Position numbers and translations under genes: made by a program
Source of the DNA: a bacterium
GTDB lineage: Bacteria > Bacillota > Clostridia > Oscillospirales > Oscillospiraceae
NCBI GenBank assembly: GCA_004560305.1
Contig: SFVI01000024.1
Coordinates: forward strand, 1 to 28,113
DNA length: 28,113 nt
Reading direction: 5' to 3'
Shown: piece after piece, positions 22,163 to 28,113 of the stretch
Layout of the letters: every line of letters starts with the position of its first letter
Numbering within the stretch: position 1 is the stretch's first letter
The notes under the pieces: model-generated
What the model saw: only the letters and a program-made list of their open reading frames with translations
What the model was told of the DNA's origin: nothing
Database searches by the model: none

Positions 22163-23554
22163 TTACCCCTGATTGTCCCCGCCGTCAAGAGCAGATTCCG
22201 GCGGATAGAGGGGATCGTTCCAATAGAAGGCGTAATCCTTTTCCGTGTAGCCGAACTGCTCATGGAGCTGGGTATATCTGGGATGCTGGATAAACTGCCA
22301 GGTGTCCAGATTCAGGTCCACATAGCGCCAGCGGCCCTCGGTGGGGTCGCCGGCGGAGGTGTTGATCTCCGCGTTGGGCATACAGGCCTGAAGCTCCTCC
22401 AGCTGGCTGCGGTCAATGGGCGTCCAGCCGCCGATCCACAGCCGCTCCATCTTGCTCATGCCGTATAGGGGGCTCAGATCCACGGTGCCGCCGGAGTCCA
22501 GATTGCAGATGTTCAGATGCTTCAGGTTCACCAGGCCCGCCAGGGGGCTCAGGTCCGTCAAATCGGTCTCCTGCACTTCCAGATACTCCATATTGGTACA
22601 GTTGGCCAGGGGCGTGGCGTCGCTCCAATAGTCCATGGCCAGGATGCAGACCTCCAGCTTGGGCATGCAGGCGATGAAGGAGATATCCGTCAGAAACTCA
22701 TTGTGGCCCAGATCCAGATACTTCACATCGGTGCAGTATTGCAGGGCCTGGGTGTTCTCCGGGGTCAGCGCCCCGCCCACAGAGGGCTTGGAGGCCAGAA
22801 TTTTCTCCACATCGGTGCGGACGCTGTAGTTCTCACCGAACCAGATGCGCCAGATCACCTTCACATTGGGGAATTCATCCCGGATGGCCGCCATCTCCTC
22901 ATTGCTGAGGCCGCAGCTGTCCATGTCCAGGGTCTTCAGGCCGGGCATACACCGCAGGGCCAGACGCACCTGGGCGCCGCCGTCCCGGACGGGGATGTAT
23001 TTCAGGTCAATGCTGCTGTCGCTCAGCCGGACGGTCTTTCCGTAAAGCTCCCCGGTGTAGCTGATGTCCAGTTCCGGGAAGGCCTCAACCACGGCAGCCA
23101 CATCCTCCCAGCCGAAGTTTTCTCTGGCTGCGCCCAGGTCAATGGCCGTGAGCTGGGGCAGGCAGGCGGCAGAGCGGAGCAGCTGCTCCACCTCGTCATG
23201 GGTCAGCATGCTCATGTTCAGGGCGCTGATGTCATTGGTGACCGTGTTGCCGTTGGGCAGGGGCACGTCATAGCGGACGGAGACCTCCGGATGGGCCTGG
23301 GCCCAGGCATAGATCTCCTCATAGCATTCGCTGCCCCGCAGATCCGCCACCAGCAGGCCCTGGAGCTGATCCAACTTGCCGATCTCATCGGCGGTGATCA
23401 CCATGGTGACGCTCTTGGTGTCCTGAGAAACGGAACCGGCAGAGAAGCTCTCCTTCGGGGCGGCAGGCGCTCCCATCATCTGCTTGCAGCCTGCCAGGAT
23501 CAGGGCCGACGCCAGCCCCGATATCATGATTGTGATAAAAAGTTTTTTATGCAT
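22163..23554 (-). CDS. Leucine-rich-repeat lipoprotein
   Basis: 463-residue surface protein: signal peptide with lipobox LAGC (Cys22), then an N-terminal region with a CYEEIYAWAQAHPEV motif, and an LRR solenoid (about 270-380) of irregular 22-24 residue units such as VKYLDLGHNEFLTDISFI, MEYLEVQETDLTDLSPLAGL and LKHLNICNL. Just before the solenoid it has WRIWFGENYSVRTDVEKIL, nearly identical in the next gene upstream. The C-terminus has a FGYTEKDYAFYWNDP tail, also shared. It starts 14 bp after the 570-codon-frame paralogue, with GAGG 8 nt before the ATG. A binding or adhesion role is usual for surface LRR proteins; the ligand is unknown. Confidence 0.82.
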   Translation of the reverse strand: MHKKLFITIMISGLASALILAGCKQMMGAPAAPKESFSAGSVSQDTKSVTMVITADEIGKLDQLQGLLVADLRGSECYEEIYAWAQAHPEVSVRYDVPLPNGNTVTNDISALNMSMLTHDEVEQLLRSAACLPQLTAIDLGAARENFGWEDVAAVVEAFPELDISYTGELYGKTVRLSDSSIDLKYIPVRDGGAQVRLALRCMPGLKTLDMDSCGLSNEEMAAIRDEFPNVKVIWRIWFGENYSVRTDVEKILASKPSVGGALTPENTQALQYCTDVKYLDLGHNEFLTDISFIACMPKLEVCILAMDYWSDATPLANCTNMEYLEVQETDLTDLSPLAGLVNLKHLNICNLDSGGTVDLSPLYGMSKMERLWIGGWTPIDRSQLEELQACMPNAEINTSAGDPTEGRWRYVDLNLDTWQFIQHPRYTQLHEQFGYTEKDYAFYWNDPLYPPESALDGGDNQG

Positions 23555-23568
23555 GGGTCAAACCTCGC

Positions 23569-25209
23569 TTATAGTCCATATACTTCCTTGCCAAACTTCC
23601 CGGCATACTCTGCCGGCGCCGGATCGCCGCATTTGGGGTCCAGCCAGTAGAAGCTGTATTCCTGATAGTTGTAGCCCATCTGCTCCCGCAGCAGCTCATG
23701 GCGGGGCACCCAATAATACTTGGGCTCCTCCGGGTCATAGCGGGTGTAGCGCCACAGCTCATGGGGGTCCCCCACGGCGGTATTCACATCGCAGCCGGGC
23801 AGCTTCGCCTTCAGCTCCGCCTTCTGTTCCTCCGGGATGGGGGTGTTGGTGCCGACCCACAGCCGCTCCAGCTTGGTCAGGCCATAAAGGGCGGAGGCAT
23901 CGGTCACGTTTTTCATGTTGCAGATGTTCAGGTGGGCCAGATCGGTGCAGCTGGCCAGGGGGCTCAGATCGGCAATGGGAGTCTCCTGAATCTCCAGATA
24001 CTCCAGCTTGGGGCAGTTGGTCAGGGGGCTCAGGTCGCTGATGTTGGTCATGGCAATGATCAGCACCTCCAGCTCCGGCATGGCGGAGACAAAGCTCAGG
24101 TCGCTGAGATCGTCATTGTGGCCCAGGTCAAGGTATTTCAGTTTGGTGCAGTATTGCAGCACGGAGCCATCATAGATCATGCCGCCCACCGTGGGCTTGG
24201 AGGCCAGGATCCGCTCCGTATCCGTGCGGACGCTGTAGTTCTCGCCAAACCAGATGCGCCAGACCACATCCACACCGGGGTTTTCCTCCCGGATGGCTGC
24301 CATGGCCTCGTTGGACACCCCGCAGTAGTCCATGTCCAGATAGGTGCAGTTTTTCATAAGGGGCAGAATCTGCCGGATGGCGGCGCCCTCGTCGTCAATG
24401 GGGGTGTGGTTGAAGTCCAGGCTTTCCGCATCCAGGCTCAGCTCCTGCCCATAGAGGGAGAAGCGGTAATTCAGCTTTGCCTGGGGGCAGGCCTCCGCCA
24501 AAAGGAGAATCTCTTCCCAGCCCAGACCATTGGCCCCTTCGCTGCCCAGTTCGATCTCCTTCAGGTTTGTCAGACAGGCCAGCACCGCCGCCGCATCCTG
24601 CGCCTGATCCGCCGTCAGGGCGCTGAGATCCAGCTTCTCCACATCCGGCGCCACGCTCTGGCCCAGGAGAGAAAGGCTGAAGTCAAAGTCGGCATCGGGC
24701 AGGGCGCTTCGCAGGGCGGCAGCGTCGGAAAGGCTGATGGCCGCGCCTTCACCCACGGTTCCCAGCTTCACCTGGCGCAGCCTGGGCAGGGCCTGCAGCG
24801 CCTGACACAGTTGGTCAATATCCCCCGCCGGCAGGGCGGACAGGTCTATGGATGTGGTGTCGCTGCCATACTGGCTGCCGTCCGGCAGGGCGACCGTGTA
24901 CTTCACCAGAACAGAGGGGTTGGCCTGGGCCCAGGCGGCAATCTCCTCATAGCAGGTACTGCCGCTAAAGTCCGCCGCCGCCAGGTTCCTAAACAGGGCC
25001 AGAGCCTCCGTCTCGCCGCTCTGCAGCACCGCCGTCAGCTCCCTGGTGTCCGCCGGGTAACGGCCGGAGGAGAGCTGCACCTTCACCGTGCCAAACAGCG
25101 GCTTCACGCTGCCGTCCGGCTCATGGTAAGGCCCGGACAGGCACAGCAGGACCAACAGTCCCACCAATGCCACGCCAACCACTGCCTTTATGATTCTCTC
25201 TGCTCCCAT
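23569..25209 (-). CDS. Membrane-anchored leucine-rich-repeat protein, paralogue of the downstream lipoprotein
   Basis: 546 residues from the ATG at 25209, chosen because GGAGG lies 7 nt upstream; longer readings add 24 unlikely residues. An N-terminal hydrophobic segment (about 8-26) lacks a lipobox and probably serves as an anchor. Two diverged copies of the CYEEIAAWAQ/EEILLLAEACPQ type module precede the shared block MDYCGVSNEAMAAIREENPG and WRIWFGENYSVRTDTERIL, then LRR units (LKYLDLGHNDDLSDLSFV, LEYLEIQETPIADLSPL) and the shared tail MGYNYQEYSFYWLDP. It is first in the apparent LRR-LRR-guaA transcript, with a near-consensus promoter. Function unknown beyond a likely cell-surface binding role. 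Confidence 0.82.
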   Translation of the reverse strand: MGAERIIKAVVGVALVGLLVLLCLSGPYHEPDGSVKPLFGTVKVQLSSGRYPADTRELTAVLQSGETEALALFRNLAAADFSGSTCYEEIAAWAQANPSVLVKYTVALPDGSQYGSDTTSIDLSALPAGDIDQLCQALQALPRLRQVKLGTVGEGAAISLSDAAALRSALPDADFDFSLSLLGQSVAPDVEKLDLSALTADQAQDAAAVLACLTNLKEIELGSEGANGLGWEEILLLAEACPQAKLNYRFSLYGQELSLDAESLDFNHTPIDDEGAAIRQILPLMKNCTYLDMDYCGVSNEAMAAIREENPGVDVVWRIWFGENYSVRTDTERILASKPTVGGMIYDGSVLQYCTKLKYLDLGHNDDLSDLSFVSAMPELEVLIIAMTNISDLSPLTNCPKLEYLEIQETPIADLSPLASCTDLAHLNICNMKNVTDASALYGLTKLERLWVGTNTPIPEEQKAELKAKLPGCDVNTAVGDPHELWRYTRYDPEEPKYYWVPRHELLREQMGYNYQEYSFYWLDPKCGDPAPAEYAGKFGKEVYGL

Positions 25210-25252
25210 CCTTATGCCTCCAGACCACCAACCGTTATTCATCTGATTTAAT

Positions 25253-25281
25253 AGTATAGCATCATGGGTTTTTATTTGCAA
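25253..25281 (-). promoter_or_regulatory. Promoter of the LRR-LRR-guaA transcript
   Basis: Minus strand TTGCAA (25281-25276), a 17-bp spacer and TATACT (25258-25253), diverging from the cysE promoter 15 bp away. Confidence 0.7.
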
Positions 25282-25295
25282 TATCCTTCCTCACC

Positions 25296-25324
25296 TTGAC
25301 AGAACCGTAGTACTCGGTTATACT
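25296..25324 (+). promoter_or_regulatory. Consensus promoter of cysE
   Basis: TTGACA (25296-25301), a 17-bp spacer and TATACT (25319-25324). The start would be near 25331, giving a leader of about 125 nt before cysE. Confidence 0.8.
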
Positions 25325-25378
25325 TCATATATCCCAGCGTTTTCATGGGAATTTGAATTGGAGGCTGATTCATTTGGG

Positions 25379-25435
25379 ATGTGCCTGACGGCCCTGTGCC
25401 GATGTCGCCCCTTTCCTGTGTGTGACATATACTGA
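25379..25435 (+). CDS. Candidate Cys-rich leader peptide of cysE
   Basis: 18-codon ORF MCLTALCRCRPFPVCDIY with Cys codons at 25382, 25397, 25403 and 25421. It ends 20 nt before cysE, which makes the cysteine precursor O-acetylserine. The codons after the CRC run (25410-25417) form the 5' arm of a helix that hides the cysE ribosome site. Weak point: the nearest good ribosome site, GGAGG at 25360-25364, is 14 nt from the ATG, longer than usual, and no in-frame alternative start was found. Confidence 0.45.
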   Translation: MCLTALCRCRPFPVCDIY

Positions 25436-25455
25436 AACTGCAAGGAAAGGACGAC
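25404..25455 (+). promoter_or_regulatory. Hairpin sequestering the cysE ribosome-binding site
   Basis: CCTTTCCT (25410-25417) pairs fully with AGGAAAGG (25443-25450), the cysE ribosome site, and GTCG (25404-25407) pairs with CGAC (25452-25455), which ends one base before the cysE ATG. This gives 12 base pairs with a small internal loop and a 25-nt apical loop. The 5' arm lies inside the Cys-rich ORF, so a ribosome held on the CRC codons would open the helix and expose the site. Confidence 0.55.
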
Positions 25456-26088
25456 ATGAATATGTTTAACAATTTGAAAGAAACCATTGCCGCCTACCAG
25501 GCCAGGGACCCGGCGGCCCGCAGCTGGCTGGAAATTCTGCTGCTGTACCCCGGCATCAAGGCTGTCCACAGCCATCGCCTGGCCCACTGGTGTTACCGGC
25601 ATAATCTGAAATTTTTGGCCCGTGCTATCTCCCAGCGCAGCCGCCGCCGCACCGGGATCGAGATCCACCCCGGCGCCACCATTGGCCGCCGCCTGGTCAT
25701 TGACCACGGCATGGGCATCGTCATCGGCGAGACCGCCGAGATCGGGGATGACTGCCTGATCTACCACGGCGTCACCCTGGGCGGCACCGGCAAGGATGTG
25801 GGCAAGCGCCATCCCACCATCGGCAACAATGTGCTCATCGGCACCGGGGCCAAGGTGCTTGGACCCATCAAGGTTGGGGATAACAGCCGCATTGCCGCCA
25901 ACTCCGTGGTGCTCAAGGAGATCCCGGAGAACAGCACCGCCGTGGGCATCCCGGCCCGGGTGGTGCGCATCGCCGGGCAGAAGGTGAACTTTGCCGGCGA
26001 GGTGGACCAGGTCAGCGTGGCCGACCCGGTCAGCGCCGAACTGGCCGCCCTCCGCAGCGAGCTGGAGGAATTGAAAAAGGCCCTGTGA
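25456..26088 (+). CDS. cysE: Serine O-acetyltransferase
   Basis: Acetyl-CoA + L-serine to O-acetylserine, the first committed step of cysteine synthesis, in the cytoplasm. The 210-residue product has the N-terminal helical part with WLEILLLYPGIKAVHSHRLAHW, then left-handed beta-helix hexapeptide repeats (about 70-180). These include GIEIHPGATIG, IDHGMGIVIGETAEIGDD with the catalytic His-containing DHGMG, YHGVTLGGTGK and GNNVLIGTGAKVLG. A charged helical C-terminus follows. It is shorter than the enterobacterial enzyme and resembles the Bacillus form. It stands alone, without cysK, between its own promoter and terminator. The ribosome site AGGAAAGG is in a hairpin. Confidence 0.95.
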   Translation: MNMFNNLKETIAAYQARDPAARSWLEILLLYPGIKAVHSHRLAHWCYRHNLKFLARAISQRSRRRTGIEIHPGATIGRRLVIDHGMGIVIGETAEIGDDCLIYHGVTLGGTGKDVGKRHPTIGNNVLIGTGAKVLGPIKVGDNSRIAANSVVLKEIPENSTAVGIPARVVRIAGQKVNFAGEVDQVSVADPVSAELAALRSELEELKKAL

Positions 26089-26162
26089 CCCGCCCTGCCC
26101 CTCTTCCCTGGCTCTCCCTTGGGGAGCGCAGCCGGCTGAGAAGGGCTGAACCCGGGTATATC

Positions 26163-26195
26163 AAAACCGGAGCTGGAAGCGGCTCCGGTTTTTTT
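26163..26195 (+). terminator. Rho-independent terminator of cysE
   Basis: AAAACCGGAGC (26163-26173) and GCTCCGGTTTT (26182-26192) with an 8-nt loop and a T7 run. The preceding ~70 bp (26092-26160) hold a small decayed palindrome and no gene. Confidence 0.85.
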
Positions 26196-26216
26196 GCAAA
26201 ATTTTCCTTTTCCTTA

Positions 26217-26245
26217 TTGACAGTCAGATATTGTGGTGATATCAT
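26217..26245 (+). promoter_or_regulatory. Promoter of the SPFH operon
   Basis: TTGACA (26217-26222), a 17-bp spacer and TATCAT (26240-26245). Confidence 0.75.
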
Positions 26246-26254
26246 TTTGATATC
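26238..26254 (+). promoter_or_regulatory. Perfect 17-bp dyad operator over the -10 box
   Basis: GATATCA-TTT-TGATATC covers the -10 box and the likely start site. A protein bound here should block transcription. The second gene of the operon encodes a ribbon-helix-helix protein, a candidate ligand for the site. Confidence 0.6.
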
Positions 26255-26275
26255 AAGTCAAGGAGGAAGCTCAAG

Positions 26276-27319
26276 ATGGAAGAAAAACTTCTCAACAATA
26301 AGAAAAACGGCATGGGCGTGCTGCTGGCGCTGATCGCGTCCTTCATCGTGGCCATCGCCATGATCGTCTACGGCGCCATTCAGATGGATGCTCACCGGTA
26401 TCTGCCGGGTGTGCCGCTGTTCGTGGTGGGCATGGTCTGGGCCTGCCTGGGCTGGATCTTCTTCTGCGGCCTGAAGGTGCTCAAGCCCCAGGAGGCCCTG
26501 GTGCTGACGCTGTTCGGCAAGTACATCGGCACCCTGAAGGGGGAGGGCTTCTACTTTGTGAATCCCTTCTGCACCGGCGTCAACCCTGCCGCCAACACCA
26601 AGCTGAGCCAGAGCGGCGATGTGGACGGGGGCAGCAGCAACGCCCTGCTCAATGCTGCCCTGAAAAGCTCGGGCGCCCAGGTCACCGCCGGCGGTGACGG
26701 CATGGGCAAGAAGATCTCCCTCAAGGTCATGACCCTGTCCAACTCCCGGCAGAAGATCAATGACTGCCTGGGAAACCCTGTGGAAATCAGCATCGCCGTC
26801 ATGTGGCGGGTGGTGGACACCGCCAAGGCCGTCTTTAACGTGGACAACTACAAGGAGTATCTCTCCCTCCAGTGCGACAGCGCGGTGCGGAACATCGTGC
26901 GCATCTACCCCTATGACGTGGCCCCCGGGGTTGACACCACCGGCGACGGTCAGGCCGACGAGGGCAGCCTCCGGGGCTCCAGCGAGACCGTGGCCCAGCG
27001 CATCCGGGATGAGATCCAGGCCAAGGTGCAGGAGGCCGGCATTGAGGTGCTGGAGGCCCGCATCACCTATCTGGCCTACGCCCCGGAGATCGCCGCCGTC
27101 ATGCTCCAGCGCCAGCAGGCTTCTGCCATCATCGACGCCCGGAAGATGATCGTGGACGGCGCCGTAGGCATGGTGGAGATGGCGCTGACCCGGCTCAGCG
27201 AGGGCGGCATGGTGGAGCTGGACGAGGAGCGCAAGGCCGCCATGGTGTCCAATCTGCTGGTGGTGCTCTGCGGCAATAAGGATGCCCAGCCCATCGTCAA
27301 TTCCGGCAGCCTGTATTAA
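26276..27319 (+). CDS. SPFH/band-7 domain membrane protein
   Basis: 347-residue protein of the stomatin-prohibitin-flotillin-HflK/C superfamily. Two N-terminal membrane segments (about 13-36 and 45-66) precede the SPFH domain: LKPQEALVLTLFGKYIGTLKGEGFYFVNPF, interrupted by a Gly/Ser-rich insert (about 112-140), then VEISIAVMWRVVDTAKAVFNVDNY and a coiled-coil-like helix (IRDEIQAKVQEAGIEVLEARITYLAYAPEI, RQQASAIIDARKMI). Such proteins form ring-like membrane assemblies and organise proteases or membrane domains; the role here is unknown. AAGGAGG lies 9-10 nt before the start. The gene is followed after 3 nt by a ribbon-helix-helix gene, and its promoter carries a dyad operator. Confidence 0.9.
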   Translation: MEEKLLNNKKNGMGVLLALIASFIVAIAMIVYGAIQMDAHRYLPGVPLFVVGMVWACLGWIFFCGLKVLKPQEALVLTLFGKYIGTLKGEGFYFVNPFCTGVNPAANTKLSQSGDVDGGSSNALLNAALKSSGAQVTAGGDGMGKKISLKVMTLSNSRQKINDCLGNPVEISIAVMWRVVDTAKAVFNVDNYKEYLSLQCDSAVRNIVRIYPYDVAPGVDTTGDGQADEGSLRGSSETVAQRIRDEIQAKVQEAGIEVLEARITYLAYAPEIAAVMLQRQQASAIIDARKMIVDGAVGMVEMALTRLSEGGMVELDEERKAAMVSNLLVVLCGNKDAQPIVNSGSLY

Positions 27320-27322
27320 GTC

Positions 27323-27526
27323 ATGGCAGACAACGCGAAGAAGCAGGTGCCCCTGCGCCTGTCCCCCAAGCTGTATGAGGCTATCGCCGCCTGGGCGGAG
27401 GACGACTTCCGTTCCATCAACGGCCAGATCGAGTACCTGCTGACGGAATGTGTCAAGCAGCGGAAGAAGAACGGCAAATATGTCTCTGATACCATTGACG
27501 AGCCTTTGGAGTTGGATATCAAGTAA
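27323..27526 (+). CDS. Arc-type ribbon-helix-helix DNA-binding protein
   Basis: 67-residue protein with the compact RHH fold: a basic N-terminus, the strand KQVPLRLSPKLYE that would insert into the major groove, and helices with AIAAWAEDDFRSINGQIEYLL. The S-x-N-x-Q-I-E-x-L-L pattern is typical of Arc/MetJ-like repressors, which bind as dimers of dimers to short symmetric sites. It starts 3 nt after the SPFH stop with only a weak ribosome site, so translation is probably coupled. A role as repressor of its own operon through the GATATCA dyad is inferred, not shown. Confidence 0.85.
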   Translation: MADNAKKQVPLRLSPKLYEAIAAWAEDDFRSINGQIEYLLTECVKQRKKNGKYVSDTIDEPLELDIK

Positions 27527-27533
27527 GAACAAA

Positions 27534-27562
27534 GGGGCTGCCCGAAGCAATCGGGCAGCCCC
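27534..27562 (+). terminator. Hairpin after the SPFH-RHH operon
   Basis: Perfect 12-bp stem GGGGCTGCCCGA (27534-27545) and TCGGGCAGCCCC (27551-27562). No T-run follows directly; a TTTTTT occurs 17 nt later. It is probably a terminator or a 3'-end stabilising hairpin. Confidence 0.55.
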
Positions 27563-27593
27563 AAAAAATGCGAAAAAATTTTTTGAAAACCTA

Positions 27594-27622
27594 TTGACAA
27601 AAAGCGATGCATTTGGTATTAT
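27594..27622 (+). promoter_or_regulatory. Promoter of the tRNA-Asp / tRNA-Thr unit
   Basis: TTGACA (27594-27599), a 17-bp spacer and TATTAT (27617-27622), 11 bp before tRNA-Asp. Confidence 0.8.
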
Positions 27623-27633
27623 AACCAAGCCGT

Positions 27634-27710
27634 GGCCGAGTGGTTCAGTCGGTTAGAACGCCGGCCTGTCACGCCGGAGGTCGAGGGTTCAAGTCCCTTC
27701 TCGGTCGCCA
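27634..27710 (+). tRNA. tRNA-Asp (anticodon GTC)
   Basis: 77 nt with encoded CCA. The acceptor GGCCGAG pairs with CTCGGTC, the anticodon arm CCGGC-CTGTCAC-GCCGG gives GTC, and the T loop contains GGTTCAAGTCC. Confidence 0.97.
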
Positions 27711-27711
27711 C

Positions 27712-27736
27712 ATATGCCCCGAATTTCGGGGCATAT
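27712..27736 (+). repeat. Hairpin between the two tRNA genes
   Basis: ATATGCCCCG and CGGGGCATAT around AATTT. Without a T-run it is a weak terminator at best; it may mark processing between the tRNAs. Confidence 0.5.
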
Positions 27737-27741
27737 ACTTT

Positions 27742-27817
<76 letters not shown>

Positions 27818-27822
27818 AAAAA

Positions 27823-27852
27823 GCCTGATTCTTTCGAGAATCAGGCTTTTTT
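27823..27852 (+). terminator. Rho-independent terminator of the tRNA unit
   Basis: GCCTGATTCT-TTCG-AGAATCAGGC followed by T6: ten base pairs with a UUCG tetraloop. Confidence 0.9.
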
Positions 27853-28017
27853 GCGTCTATTTGGTTCTGAAATCTGGCGACCGATTTTTTCCGACCCACC
27901 CGCCGACCCACGGGAGGGTTGTGTTGCCATTTATCGGTAGCCTCATCACACTCATATATAGCCCAATTATTAATTCTGCTTTGTTGAAGGCTTGTCAAAA
28001 GCAGTATGGCATCTTAT

Positions 28018-28113
28018 TGTAAACGCTAATATAAAAGTGAGCCATTTAGCAGTGAAACGCTCATGAATAATTGAGCCACCGGAAACAGTCCTCTATAATA
28101 GTCTCAGACTATA
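28018..28113 (+). mobile_element. Possible terminal region of an IS21-like insertion sequence (runs off the window)
   Basis: AT-rich DNA beginning TGTAAACGC at 28018, with two spaced copies of TGAGCCA (about 28038 and 28072). IS21-family ends start with TG and carry multiple short repeats of this kind that bind the transposase. No transposase is visible because the window ends at 28113. The 27853-28017 stretch before it holds no gene I can support. Confidence 0.35.

Noticed and set aside
25325..25455. T-box or SAM riboswitch upstream of cysE
   Set aside because: The leader is only ~125 nt, has no T-box sequence and no transcription terminator before cysE.

Overview
The window looks like chromosomal DNA from a GC-rich Gram-positive anaerobe of the Clostridia, most likely family Oscillospiraceae or a relative. 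This is inferred from strong AGGAGG-type ribosome sites, several Cys-lipobox lipoproteins, tRNA genes with encoded CCA, a stand-alone GMP-synthase ATP-pyrophosphatase domain, and palindromic repeats of a kind common in gut Clostridia. Most genes are GC-rich. Two genes, at 2708-3490 and 15863-16939, are visibly richer in A+T and look acquired.

Layout. 82-2402 (minus): an intracellular GH13 glycosidase followed by a GMP-synthase synthetase domain. 2403-3780: an unrecognised low-GC gene between two diverged copies of a palindromic repeat, then tRNA-Leu(TAA). 3881-4327 (plus): a small lipoprotein. 4324-12621 (plus): a complete aromatic amino-acid operon, aroF-tyrA-aroB-aroA-aroC-pheA-aroE/aroK fusion-aroQ. 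It runs from erythrose 4-phosphate plus PEP to chorismate, and on to phenylpyruvate and 4-hydroxyphenylpyruvate. Its consensus promoter is followed by an 18-codon leader peptide with four consecutive Tyr codons and three Phe codons, then a terminator and a competing antiterminator. This is a classical ribosome-mediated attenuator.

12651-20510 (minus): a frameshifted lipoprotein, a Na+/phosphate symporter with a PhoU-like tail, a MITE-like element, a broken HD-domain gene, a membrane acyltransferase, a PhoR/PhoB-type two-component system and an MFS transporter. The HD gene, which followed the kinase, has been split by a segment carrying the acyltransferase and a 136-bp duplicate of the MFS gene's 3' end. 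The two-component operon and the phosphate symporter share a promoter layout: two TTACA(A/T) hexamers 11 bp apart, exactly 31 bp before the -10 box. This suggests a local phosphate regulon.

20587-25209 (minus): two tandem, paralogous leucine-rich-repeat surface proteins apparently co-transcribed with full-length guaA. 25296-26195 (plus): cysE, preceded by an 18-codon ORF with four Cys codons and a hairpin that sequesters the cysE ribosome site, a candidate cysteine-responsive translational attenuator. 26217-27562 (plus): an SPFH membrane protein and a ribbon-helix-helix protein behind a promoter covered by a perfect 17-bp dyad. 27594-27852: tRNA-Asp(GTC) and tRNA-Thr(GGT). The last ~100 bases may be one end of an IS21-like element.

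The most interesting signals are regulatory: two separate leader-peptide attenuators, the paired Pho-like promoters and the SPFH operator. The rearranged HD locus is next.
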